Below are positions 18,501 to 24,204 of a DNA stretch of 44,882 bases, one piece after another. Below the pieces are notes generated by a model that was given only the letters and a program-made list of their open reading frames with translations, made no database searches and had not been told where the DNA came from. Made by a program: the position numbers and the translations under genes. Source of the stretch: Rhodopirellula sp. SM50 (lineage in GTDB: Bacteria > Planctomycetota > Planctomycetia > Pirellulales > Pirellulaceae); assembly GCF_002289565.1 (NCBI RefSeq), contig NZ_NTFY01000097.1, forward strand, positions 1 through 44,882, in the 5' to 3' direction. Within the stretch, counting starts at the first letter, position 1. Each line of letters opens with the position of its first letter.

Positions 18501-20338
18501 GCCGCGAGTTTGAGTACGACCACGCAAGCCGACTGGTAGAAGAGCGTTGGTACAATGACCCCGACCATGCGACCGCCCCGAACGCGTTGGTGGAAACGAT
18601 CCAGTTCACCTATGACGTGCTCGGCAACATGCTGACGGCGAGTGATTCGAACAGTCGTTACCTGCACACCTATGACGAATTGAACCGGCTGACTTCGGTC
18701 GACAACAACCCGTTGGGTGATCGGGATGTCCCGCGAGTGATTTTGAACTACGAGTATGACGCGCAGGGGAACCTCACCAAGACGTACGACGATGCCGGGG
18801 TCACCGTCAAATCCGAATACGATTCACGAAACCGACTGTGGATCAGGGAGTGGTACGACGCCGATGTTCCTGCGGGCGAAGCCCCCGATGTCGATCCCGC
18901 GCGAGTCGACTTCTTCTACAACGCCGCCGGTCGAGAGAAAGAAGTCCGCCGTTACTCGGATTTGGACGCAAACACACTGGTCGGCCGGACCGAGCGGACC
19001 TATGACACCACCGGCCGATCAGATGAGCTGATCCACCGCAACGCCGTCGATGAAGTCCTGGCCGGATACGATTACGATTATGACTTCAGCGGGTTGTTGA
19101 CCGCCGAAGAACGCACGCACCAAGATTCGCAGTACGCGCAAAGCATCACGTACGGCTATGACCTGACCGGTCAGCTGACCGACGCCATCTTCAGCGGCCA
19201 AGCAGACGAGCACTACACCTACGACGCCAACGGCAATCGCCTAACGTCACGTATTGGAGAGCCCGGTAACTACGTCGAACAAACCTACAGCCCCGCGGGA
19301 CCCGCAAACCAACTGCGAAGCGACGGAGTCTACGAGTACTTTTACGACGGCGAAGGCAACCAGATCAAGCGAGTTCACTTGACGACCGGTGAAACACGCA
19401 CCTTCCACTACGACCACCACAATCGCTTGATCCGCGTCGACGACTGGAGCAGCGATCCAGGTGACCCTCAGAACCCGACCTCAGGCGCTGTCCTGACCCA
19501 AAGCGTTGAATACACCTACGATGCCCTCGGACGCCGCATCGCGCGCGACGTCGATCTGGATGGAAATGGGATGCAGCTTGGTGACCAAGAGTTTTATGCG
19601 TATAACGGAGACAATGTGTGGGCAGACTTCCATGATGCCGGCGAGGCTTCAATGCGGTATCTCTTTGGCCAGAGTATCGATAAGATCATTTGTGTATTTA
19701 ACACAGACCTGGGTGCCACTTGGCACCTATCTGACAGCCTCGGTACTATTACAGCATCGACGCAATCCACGGGACTCCTGGCATATACCAGTGCATTATC
19801 CGTGTTTGGACTGGCCGGTGCTGTAACGGATGAAACGCAGACGAGATACTCCTTTACCGGGAGAGAATACGACAATGCCGCTGGAGTTTACTATTACCGT
19901 GCACGAGCATATTCACCCGACCAGGGAGTCTTTTTGTCTGAGGACCCGTTATCCTTTGAAGCAGGTGACGCCAATCTCTATCGATATGTGTACAACACTC
20001 CAACAATCTTTGTTGATCCGACTGGCCAAGTTTCCATAGTTACACAAGCTGCAATCGGCGCAGGGATATTAAGTGGTGTCGGTGCTGTAAAGGGATATGT
20101 TGCATGTGCAGTCGTGCGAGGTGAGGAAGTTGAAGTTACGAAGATTGCTTCAAAATTCATAGTCGGCTTCGCAATTGGGTTTTCCGTTAGTCGCGCGTTT
20201 GCACGCGTTGCGATTAGCCAGCTTGCGATTGCAAACTACGTTACAAGGCCTGCAACCGAAGGTGCGTTTTGTGCGGTCGTTCCCGCGGAGTATGATCCAC
20301 GCCACTACTTTGGCGACCTGCTTTCTGGAATCGTATAA
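6554..20338 (+). CDS. giant surface protein: dockerin, Ig repeats, vWA, RHS/YD repeats, variable tip
   Basis: About 4,594 residues. In order: a basic N-terminus with LEARMLLA (25-32), resembling the LEPR-XLL signal of planctomycete giant proteins; a dockerin-like EF-hand pair (43-103); a streptogramin-lyase-like propeller (540-895) with an Asp-rich calcium-type insert (614-655); cadherin-like/He_PIG repeats from 1215. A thrombospondin-C-like insert (about 1330-1529) and a vWA domain with MIDAS motif DESGS (1664-1913) interrupt them. A Cna-B/SdrD-like domain (2296-2374), seven more He_PIG repeats (2379-3046) and two Ig-like segments follow. From 3285 come RHS-type sequence and YD repeats, an RHS core ending at FVDPTG (about 4492) and a 102-residue tip. 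Likely exported and used in adhesion or contact-dependent interaction; this is inferred. GC falls in the last ~700 bases, suggesting exchange of the tip. Confidence 0.93.
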   Translation: MNSPSARRKSSRKRRRHRHSLMEKLEARMLLASDWQNPARSLDVNNDGQVSSMDALWVINKIATSDGSAALGPRANRLQSYYDTSGDGKLTTVDALRVLNGLGQSGDGSISHLDPEGEGDLAPAGFTSVMLMTLPGDDDQLVDLSAQFEFVREEFNELGFFIADDASGTVSGLSPEHAGYPDAVFASAHRGVAFSKFRAEPFTESNTFPAGRHLGVYVLQPADDLGDSDQHLRLLTESIATDATSPQIGWEMHASRWPGMIVGNRGFDDVIIDVQTQAPYDSCSLFVDDLTGWRTSQSRGSDTGRGSVVADQCTAVLTEGDSFVTTLETTFVVPTGANELSFTYSDLEFDRADTQFINDAFEVALVDRFGNPLIAPYTATRDAFYNVTEELGEVAGTAVSTQSVDGGTKVTIDLSDVIAGETASLIFRLANDDTDTTTTVRIVDYVIPGYTGDPADVSPDSEAVAEFESQRARNLPAPLAIVDNTVSADAQKPPLVSEPVDHPNTFVYTTADDFQAGELFNLQADQDAGSIQLNASGGIEILPIIWISNSGDGTVSKFNTETGEELGRYRTGANSATNPSRIAVTGDGAAWVANRGDNTSIPYNAVKILHDGFIDRNGNGVVDTSFDANGDGRISGDEMLPWDANGDGQPDDERIAMTIHAGRNRSNPEQWNYGGGARGIAIDGNGKLWVGLLNRNQYEVFDEATGAFEKIVAVSGSPYGSVIDSNGILYSTTANSRQLDRIDTHTQSYLGSIDIGQTMYGITLDESGVVWTSGWQGSYLTRYDPATGEIDHYNSATGESSGGGVAVDHNGDVWAAHYDGTYLFKWEFADDRRTLTQAKTVETGAHALKGAAVDADGFFWTTSLGSNTAIKVDPDTDQVALSVPTGNSPYNYSDSTGSVRANLLREGTWSETIDSGRTSTVWTTARAIADTPEGSELTIRVRASDDPDTLDSLPWTITESLATLQDVRGQFLEVQLALQSSDPAVDPSVIEFAVDALPPPEITIVSPSTDASIEPSTIVLSGIATAATPFLNVDQQFANSIAYVTVNGKPVDAMDAGGTFYTHVDVATGLNSYEVQAFDAYGQSRTVTVSVTGREPSGIELEQYSDITGSFSGVYGRTSFNEDQRYLYVDLATRNDGVFESKVPLLVGVRNISDPSVSVVDPDGYLNDGTPYFDFSGGVDDGTLEPNEVTASPTIAFENPLKHQFDYELVFLGKLNEPPVITTIPATEAPYDRTYRYDVDATDADGDTLVYDLTTAPGGMTIDPATGLITWTPSQDDVGQHEIAIRVSDGNGGVATQRYTVTVSQAPPNRPPVITSTPVTIASVAKALQRSPTPINLADWTQHDYDGGEVRDSRWEVLDDGYSVHQVINSDAAVFVSNEELGQSSITGEFTVFDDLEGGDDDWVGFVFGYQDPQHFYLFDWRERSPALMTVKVVDSDSEVDNHDIGYQVHPDPTCIRTLYQNNVGYVDDVTYQFTLNFTPGRFAIEISQGGVPVIEPIEIFDNTFSGGSFGFFNQSQADVLYRGFTKTAIAETTYSYDVDAIDADFDPVTYAIADGPEGMVINPTSGLITWGPTADQIGNHDVTVEVSDGNGGLAVQEFVVCVHPAPENHPPTIVSDPNTSYGVAGFNNPASGNTNPTQLSVPLEIGGTVQSNISLTLPDSGGDLGTADIVFVVDESGSMAGEQAWLGDIISSLDQSLVGAGLTNNRYGLVGFANSARVRQSGSDRWMSATDFATATNSLSTSRSGAEDGYDGIDYTLNNYSFRDDASRVVILVTDEERTTVNRSVSFTSIADRLENENILFSIVANARMEDSNDALAFGVAADGTAYVSDGGSGFTVSDGGGYVRSEPVGRGDVANIRTEYVDLAWGVGGITWDLNFLRSDAAAAEAFTNVFSDILGESIIRNIPINVVASNPDIGFVNLTGIQTDIAPGQTVSFDIQFDTGTPSRFDLAFVNANTSEVLGAIPVNLGDVYEYQVVAVDPDNDDLSYRLAVAPGGMTVDSAGRITWTPPADQNGAVDVTVTVSDGRGGVDDQSFQIQVAEPGTGSIAGAVTSEPYAFTGITIGDVDGFGFEDPSALLSAQNTPVDTDGNGLLQDGEFLPDLNGNLDVATGSGDEFDNRDLAELSGASIGGFGFVDRGSSGSQWTDIALSTGYLGSNFPDPGGADIPNEPDFEFRFEVPKDSVAEGTELFVNVLFGDYDVVPASIEVIANDGSGAAGETISIPLSIQPTNENGLIQSASASLRFDQVFNDLGSAWNGYLDVRFVASQEPYTAFDYVELGLESITQQPDPSEVSLPGWTVFIDSNRNTVLDPGERFTQTDSDGHYEFENLAAGDYSIRQVVQQGWSPSFPTDNVYTVRLNSGQSATNVSFVNADVSGGLNQRPVIISSAMTEITLGELYRYNAVASDPENDALEYRLPLAPDGMTIHPELGSIAWLPTEAQLGSHNVLVQVSDGRGGSTVQSFQVRVTAANVAPTITSTPAVMATAGNPFTHRLRAQDADGDQVTWRLSDTAPDGITISSVELTNSGGQLVDAYHELVWNVPETAAGSEVTFSIIAEDGRGGSDLQHWTLSITDASAVNRIPVIHSSPRPTARFGLDWTYDLQASDPDGDTLTYQLIDPPGGMQVTPDGIVRWTPSSSAATDNAIEIEVSDGRGGVATQMFDLVVASVDINQPPEITSVPPTHSVSDRDYRYDAVARDPDGDPVSWELTVAPRGMSIDPYTGVVRWTPDESQIGSHFVEITATDVLVGQATQRFSIDVGCNNVAPAIVSIPPTVGYSDRVYLYAVRGDDLENDALTWKLLEAPDGMEINETTGLIRWTPTAAQVDSHDVLVEVSDGLDTGTQAYTIVVKSSDELLVPGDPSKGTVGNRAPIITSTPGFAAEAGTLYTYQVRGVDPDGDAVAFSIAGDLPATMTIDDAGLITWTPSEQDPSPTVVVIATDDHGATSTQTYLLSVAVNSAPQINSTPIDSVVRGATYRYTVRASDPDGDPLTYRLNEDAPDRMTIDRFGRIIWQTVDFAEDAANVTVTVSDDRGQSASDTWQITLLDDTIPPQVSFTVISGDRTFQGNGQVDQGSSYTVRVLASDNVGVVDVGLIVDGAMVTLDDTGAIVLTGQTAGVVALEAFATDAAGLRGQSDGTVTVVDPSRPNQPVDPNNPGTVIPPDLPPHPGFDPTDNQPPQVVITSPQVGDNVMGLVSIEGTVDDPEDNLWYYRVFYARADKVSLTGINLSDPDWVMINEGTEEVHDGQLGVFDSSAVSKDGYAIVVAAYDVNGRGYVQPTLVNVEGNLQLGNFRLEFTDLSIPLAGIPISVTRVYDTLNAGDEGDFGYGWSLGVQDARIFEAGAVGTGGAFNGGNDKFVAGKTKVYLTNPDGQRVGFTYDVTDIRGSFFGSTGRPVFTPDPGVYDTLTIDQKTVAVGGIVGALAGGINPDTYTLTTKEGLKYRYNQFDGLQTITDLNGNTVTFSDDGISHSSGTSVDFVRDAKGRITEVVQPSGDTLVYQYDVGGDLRSFTDLAGLTTSYTYRDTPAHYLDQAFDPQGDAVLTAVYEQNPDTRQYEFKGVVDAAGNRIDDREFDVASNSAVVRDANGNPTELTYDDRGNVLEEKDPLGGVTYREYGDPNNPDLETRIIDRLGFVTERDYDRRGNVLQITELGTESDPFTEPIVTAFTYDGGNRVKSIQNSNGATTVFGYDNRGNLNSITNANGNASGFTYDSQGRRETFTDFNGNTTNFDYTDACPCGSPSRITYADGTYQSFEYNRFGQVTREASYEADGTLVEQRETKYDSAGRVTEETTGVAGDPNHPPTIVRRFYDDQLLDWEIIVSPESIDANGKLIESPAAPIDDRFSRITDYDYDQNDRLIRQTDAEGGVVQYRYDAQGNRVLLQDPVGNITTWVYDELNRVVEERDPFYWVDLVGADASMQSLSNDELLERIAPVDPVSPANPSDPRDPLYDDSSGADCESNTAADHVRLTCYDAEGNQSKTIDRNARRREFEYDHASRLVEERWYNDPDHATAPNALVETIQFTYDVLGNMLTASDSNSRYLHTYDELNRLTSVDNNPLGDRDVPRVILNYEYDAQGNLTKTYDDAGVTVKSEYDSRNRLWIREWYDADVPAGEAPDVDPARVDFFYNAAGREKEVRRYSDLDANTLVGRTERTYDTTGRSDELIHRNAVDEVLAGYDYDYDFSGLLTAEERTHQDSQYAQSITYGYDLTGQLTDAIFSGQADEHYTYDANGNRLTSRIGEPGNYVEQTYSPAGPANQLRSDGVYEYFYDGEGNQIKRVHLTTGETRTFHYDHHNRLIRVDDWSSDPGDPQNPTSGAVLTQSVEYTYDALGRRIARDVDLDGNGMQLGDQEFYAYNGDNVWADFHDAGEASMRYLFGQSIDKIICVFNTDLGATWHLSDSLGTITASTQSTGLLAYTSALSVFGLAGAVTDETQTRYSFTGREYDNAAGVYYYRARAYSPDQGVFLSEDPLSFEAGDANLYRYVYNTPTIFVDPTGQVSIVTQAAIGAGILSGVGAVKGYVACAVVRGEEVEVTKIASKFIVGFAIGFSVSRAFARVAISQLAIANYVTRPATEGAFCAVVPAEYDPRHYFGDLLSGIV

Positions 20339-20348
20339 GACTACAGAC

Positions 20349-20363
20349 GTCCCCAAAGGGGAC
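20349..20363 (+). terminator. short hairpin after the giant gene
   Basis: GTCCCC AAA GGGGAC is a perfect 6-bp stem with a three-base loop, starting ten bases after the TAA stop. A run of G, not T, follows, so this is not a canonical intrinsic terminator. It may still act as a 3'-end or RNA-stability structure. Confidence 0.4.
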
Positions 20364-20700
20364 GGGGGTTGATTTGCGATCCGTTCAACGGGTATCCATG
20401 GCAATTGGCCAAAGATCAAGAATCGGTCACGGGCAATCAAGGTGGATTGGGCTACTCGCAATTGCCAAGACCGCCAAAGCGACTGCTGCCCCCTAATGCT
20501 CGGCCGGTCGGCCAAGGGCCGTTCACCTTCGTAGCCTAGAGCAACGCCCTAGGAAACGTACGGCAGCGGATCTGGTTTGCGAACGATCATCAACTTTCGG
20601 AGGAGCCAAACTGCAAACAGGGAAGGTGGGCCTATTTACGTTCTGGTCGCTACCGGTTGATGTCGAGCGATCTTCCGGTCGCGTGACATCGGGACCGCTC
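20364..20700. other. intergenic stretch after the giant gene; no gene supported
   Basis: Roughly 340 bases without a convincing gene. The frame of the giant protein stays open for about 60 codons after its stop (to TAG at 20537-20539, ending PVGQGPFTFVA), which may be chance or an old C-terminal remnant. A small dyad CCTAG, nine bases, CTAGG lies at 20535-20553. It looks like the kind of dispersed intergenic sequence common in planctomycetes, but I cannot compare copies here. Confidence 0.4.
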
Positions 20701-20786
20701 CTTATTTTCTTGTCACCCATTTTCCTGTCTCCCACTGCTCCCCTCTTTATTTTTCTGCCCCCGATTTTTCTGTCCCCCGCTCCCGT
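20701..20786. repeat. short tandem repeat array A (TTTTTCTGTCCCC type)
   Basis: Four to five degenerate units of about 15-18 bp follow each other: ATTTTCTTGTCACCC, ATTTTCCTGTCTCCC, then TTTATTTTTCTGCCCCCG and ATTTTTCTGTCCCCC. On the opposite strand each reads G-rich, CAGAAAAAT, G-rich. The array is about 270 bases upstream of the outer-membrane-type gene and resembles the repeats in its terminator region. The remaining bases to 21054 hold no recognised gene. Confidence 0.65.
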
Positions 20787-21040
20787 CAAACTGTACCGAT
20801 TAGGAAAACCGTCGCACTCGTATCGATTGTCACGCTCGACCGGGTCGTGTCGGCGGTGAATTCGCTGAAACCCGTGCAATTGGCAGAATCTACACGCCGA
20901 TACCAGTCTGCAGAGTGGTTGAACTGCCTCCGCTCCGTTGCCCGATTCGCCGGTAATGGGATTCGGCAGCTCAACAGAAGCGGGAGAGAAATTGCGAGAG
21001 CCGTGGCTTGCCAACGGGCCTCGACTTCAACGGTTGGACA

Positions 21041-21046
21041 GGGAGG
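21041..21046 (+). promoter_or_regulatory. Shine-Dalgarno GGGAGG deciding the start at 21055
   Basis: GGGAGG is eight bases before ATG 21055-21057. It selects this start, which also gives a proper signal peptide, over the in-frame ATG at 20938. Confidence 0.7.
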
Positions 21047-21054
21047 TCCTGGTG

Positions 21055-22695
21055 ATGGCTCGACGAATTGTTTTTCGCCTTCTTGCGGCTGCCGTTCTGC
21101 TTTCCGCGGGCGACTCGAGCCTTCAGGGGCAGGATGAACTGCCTGAGGCGTACTGCGACGCGCCGCTTTGTGACGGCGTCGGCTGTGACAGCGTGGACGA
21201 ATGCTGTGACGCGATGCTGGAAAGCAGACCGCGTCGGTGCCTGACGCTCCAGGACCGGTTGCCATCGATGATCGGGGATTTTTTCGCCGGTCCGGGGGCC
21301 CGGGCAGTTGGCGATTATCGGCTGGACCGCGTGTTCGTGTTCGCCGACGATCTGGATGCTCCCGCAACACTGCCGCCGGGGTCGAGCACCTTAACGATCT
21401 CCGAAGCCGGACCGGTCGGGATTTACGCGAGCAGCTTGGCGTCAGTTCAAGAAGTACAAGCGATTTTTCGGGCCGGTGGGACGTTTCCCCCAGCCAGCTT
21501 GGCCGGCACCATCGCCGGTAACGCCACGCTGACCACCGCCGACACGATCTCGCAAATCCAAGCCCAACTCGGTTCGACCGCCCAGGCCTATGACATCATC
21601 CTGCTGCAACCCCCACCGGGCACTTACGACACGGGTGTCCATGCGGCATTCCAAAGTCGCAATTCGCTGACCGGAACGACCGTCTTTGACGCCAATGCAT
21701 CTGGGGCAATGCTTCAAGGCGGGACGGATTCGATGAACGGCGGCGAAGATTTGGACGCGTATTACTTCTATGACTATCTGATTCGCTTTGACACAGCGCT
21801 GCCGAGCGCGGCCAACGGTGGCGTCGGATCGATGAAGATCGCCGAGGGGGGAAGCGTGTTGCCGCAGGATCGCGTGTTCTTCAACTACAGCTTCTTCGAT
21901 GACGTGGTCGCCAGCAATGCGTCGAGCGGGCTGAACCGGTTCACACCCGGGTTTGAAAAGACGTTTTTGGCGGGCCAAGCGTCGGTGGAGTTGCGAATTC
22001 CGTTCGCGACCGATGCCGTCAGCGATCTGACTGCGACCAGCACGTCGGTCTCCAACGGATCCAGCGCCGAGCTTGGCAACATCATGCTGTACGTCAAAGC
22101 GTTGTTGTACGGCACCGACGCGTACGCCTTGACCGGTGGCGTCGGGTTCGGGTTTTCGACCGCGGATGACATCGCCGTGGACCTTGCCGACGGAACGCCA
22201 TTGCTGCGTGTTGAAAACGACGCCGTGCAGATCCAACCGTTCTTGGGATGGCTGTACATGCCGTCACAAAAATGGTTTGCACAAGGGTTCACGCAATTCA
22301 GTTTCGCGACTGACGAAAACGAGGTGTGGACGAACTCCGGACAAGGACTCCAAGCGGCCGGTTCGTTTGATGATCCCGATTACTTCTTTTTCGATGTCGC
22401 GTTGGGATGTTGGGCCTACCGCAACGATGACGCCGCCTGTTTGTCGGGGATCATCCCCACTGTGGAGGTGCACCACACCAGTTCGCTCGGCGACGACGCA
22501 TCTATCGTGACCGCTGGCAACATTCAGGTGGGGAATTGGGGTGGCACGACCAGCTTGACCAGCGCCGTGGTTGGAACGACGTTTGAATTCAAACAGCAAG
22601 CTCAGTTGACGGCCGGTTATGCCGTTCCGCTGACATCGAGCGACCGACAATACGACGGTGCGTTTCGAATGCAGTACACCCGGCTGCTGCGGTAG
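21055..22695 (+). CDS. secreted Cys-rich N-terminus protein, probable outer-membrane beta-barrel
   Basis: 546 residues. A signal peptide (MARRIVFRLLAAAVLLSAGDSSLQGQ) is followed by a Cys-rich segment with six Cys between residues 34 and 62 (CDAPLCDGVGCDSVDECC) that could form disulfides. The remainder is rich in alternating aromatic/hydrophobic strands such as DAYYFYDYLIRFD and VQIQPFLGWLYM, ending FRMQYTRLLR. This is consistent with an outer-membrane beta-barrel surface protein like those annotated as hypothetical in planctomycetes. I recognise no catalytic motif and give no function. Start chosen from the strong GGGAGG site. It is a lone plus-strand gene with tandem-repeat array A upstream and a strong hairpin downstream, facing the oxidoreductase gene. 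Confidence 0.8.
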   Translation: MARRIVFRLLAAAVLLSAGDSSLQGQDELPEAYCDAPLCDGVGCDSVDECCDAMLESRPRRCLTLQDRLPSMIGDFFAGPGARAVGDYRLDRVFVFADDLDAPATLPPGSSTLTISEAGPVGIYASSLASVQEVQAIFRAGGTFPPASLAGTIAGNATLTTADTISQIQAQLGSTAQAYDIILLQPPPGTYDTGVHAAFQSRNSLTGTTVFDANASGAMLQGGTDSMNGGEDLDAYYFYDYLIRFDTALPSAANGGVGSMKIAEGGSVLPQDRVFFNYSFFDDVVASNASSGLNRFTPGFEKTFLAGQASVELRIPFATDAVSDLTATSTSVSNGSSAELGNIMLYVKALLYGTDAYALTGGVGFGFSTADDIAVDLADGTPLLRVENDAVQIQPFLGWLYMPSQKWFAQGFTQFSFATDENEVWTNSGQGLQAAGSFDDPDYFFFDVALGCWAYRNDDAACLSGIIPTVEVHHTSSLGDDASIVTAGNIQVGNWGGTTSLTSAVVGTTFEFKQQAQLTAGYAVPLTSSDRQYDGAFRMQYTRLLR

Positions 22696-22707
22696 TCGGG
22701 AGGGGCA

Positions 22708-22772
22708 TGACAGAAAAATAGGAGGGCAGAAAAATAGGAGGACTGAATCTTTCTGCCCCAAATTTTCTGTCA
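22708..22772. terminator. bidirectional terminator-like hairpin built from tandem repeats (array B)
   Basis: Left arm 22708-22732 (begins TGACAGAAAAATAGG) pairs with right arm 22750-22772 (ends TTTTCTGTCA), separated by 17 bases. The stem is about 23-25 bp with few mismatches. The left side is two tandem copies of a CAGAAAAATAGGAGG unit. It lies between convergent stop codons at 22695 and 22788, the expected place for a shared terminator. Confidence 0.7.
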
Positions 22773-22787
22773 CCCGCCCTGCCATCA

Positions 22788-24110
22788 CTAACCGATTTCA
22801 GGATACGTCCAGGGCTGGCGGTACTTTCGCCGCAGCATGCCGTTGGCTTCTTCGTCACCGACGACGGATTGGGTGTCGGAGTCCCAGCGGACGCTGCGGC
22901 CGAGTTTCATCGAGAGCATGCCCAACAGGGCGAGCGTGGTGGCTTGGTGCCCGACTTCGATGTCCGCGACGGGGCGGCTTCCCGTTTCGATTCCGCGGAG
23001 GAAATCGGCGTAGAGCAATTTCAGGTTGTGACCGTCGGGTTCTTGCAACTGGGCGTCTTGGTGGATCACTTGTTTCTTGCTATCGGCCGGATAGAACGTC
23101 CAACCATCGCGCCAACCGATATGGAAGGTGCCCTGGGTGCCAAAAAAGTAGCAGCCGATGCTGGTTTGCTCGGGGCCTTGCCCGGCAAACTTACGATGTT
23201 CCCAGGTCGCGGTGAAGGAATCAAATTCGTAGGTTGCGGTTTGATGATCGGGGGCGTCGGTCGTCTGTTCGTCGTCATTCAAGACGGGGGCTCCGGCGAT
23301 CGGTCGCCCCCCGGTTGAATGCACGCTATGGGGTGATTGCTGGTCGCTCCACCAAAGCATCTGGTCCAGCCAGTGGACGCCCCAATCGCCGAGCGTTCCG
23401 TTGGCAAAATCCAGGAAGTGCCGAAAGCCGCCGGGATGGATCCGCCGGCAATAAGGACGCAGCGGCGCGGGACCGCAATACATCTCCCAGTCGAGGTTCT
23501 CCGGTGGTTCGCTGTTTCGCGTCGGCTTTTCCGCGCCGCCCCTGCTGTGCACAAACATGCGCACCAATCCGATCTCTCCGGCACCACCGTCTTTCAAGAA
23601 TTTCATACCCGAGACGTGGTGGGGGCCGATACGTCGATGCAGACCGACTTGGACTAGGCGATCGGCTGCACGTGAGGCAGCGAGAACGGCTTGGCTTTCG
23701 CCGATCGTGTGGCCGGTCGGTTTTTCGATAAAGACGTGGGCTCCCGCTTCGATCGCCGCCAGTGCGTTGAGGGCATGCCAGTGGTCCGGCGTGGCGATGA
23801 TCGCCACCTCGACGTCTTCCTTTTCGAACAGTTCGCGATAGTCGGAGTAGGTTCGTGGGCTATCACCCGACAAATCCATCACTTCCTCGGCGTTGATCTC
23901 TAGCCGATCCGAATCGACATCGCACAGTGCGACCACTTTGGTTTGACCACCGGCCATCGCTTCGCGGAGGATGTTCATGCCCCACCAACCGGCCCCGATC
24001 AGCGCCGTGCGGTATGTCTTGTCTTTGGACGCCGCGTGAATTTTGGGGGCGGAGGCGAGTGTCGCGGCGGCGGCAGTTCCGGCGAGGAAGGATCGACGTT
24101 GAATGGGCAT
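22788..24110 (-). CDS. Tat-exported Gfo/Idh/MocA family oxidoreductase
   Basis: 440 residues. The N-terminus MPIQRRSFLAGTAAAATLAS is a twin-arginine signal (Arg5-Arg6), so the folded NAD(P)-loaded enzyme is predicted to be exported. The Rossmann fold is marked by ALIGAGWWG (about 36-44) and CDVD (63-66). ATPDHWHA and FIEKPTG (EKP at 129-131) are the family's dinucleotide/catalytic region. A GFRHFLDFANGTLGDWGVHWLDQ segment follows, typical of the large planctomycete subgroup. Members oxidise or reduce sugars or inositols; the substrate is unknown. ATG 24110 is chosen because the Tat signal starts there; the longer ORF to 24299 runs into the next gene. The PQQ-like gene lies 94 bases upstream on the same strand. 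Confidence 0.9.
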   Translation of the reverse strand: MPIQRRSFLAGTAAAATLASAPKIHAASKDKTYRTALIGAGWWGMNILREAMAGGQTKVVALCDVDSDRLEINAEEVMDLSGDSPRTYSDYRELFEKEDVEVAIIATPDHWHALNALAAIEAGAHVFIEKPTGHTIGESQAVLAASRAADRLVQVGLHRRIGPHHVSGMKFLKDGGAGEIGLVRMFVHSRGGAEKPTRNSEPPENLDWEMYCGPAPLRPYCRRIHPGGFRHFLDFANGTLGDWGVHWLDQMLWWSDQQSPHSVHSTGGRPIAGAPVLNDDEQTTDAPDHQTATYEFDSFTATWEHRKFAGQGPEQTSIGCYFFGTQGTFHIGWRDGWTFYPADSKKQVIHQDAQLQEPDGHNLKLLYADFLRGIETGSRPVADIEVGHQATTLALLGMLSMKLGRSVRWDSDTQSVVGDEEANGMLRRKYRQPWTYPEIG

Positions 24111-24133
24111 TGTTGGATGAAGTGGATGTTGCG

Positions 24134-24171
24134 AGGCCGGGGAGGTCGGGGGAGGCCAGGAAGGTCGGGGG
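24134..24171. repeat. two tandem 19-bp copies between the PQQ-like and Gfo/Idh/MocA genes
   Basis: AGGCCGGGGAGGTCGGGGG (24134-24152) is followed directly by AGGCCAGGAAGGTCGGGGG (24153-24171), with two mismatches. They occupy the short gap before the oxidoreductase start. Purpose unknown; on the transcribed strand they are C-rich. Confidence 0.7.
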
Positions 24172-24204
24172 ATCGACAGACGGGAAGCCGATCGCACGAG
24201 TATT

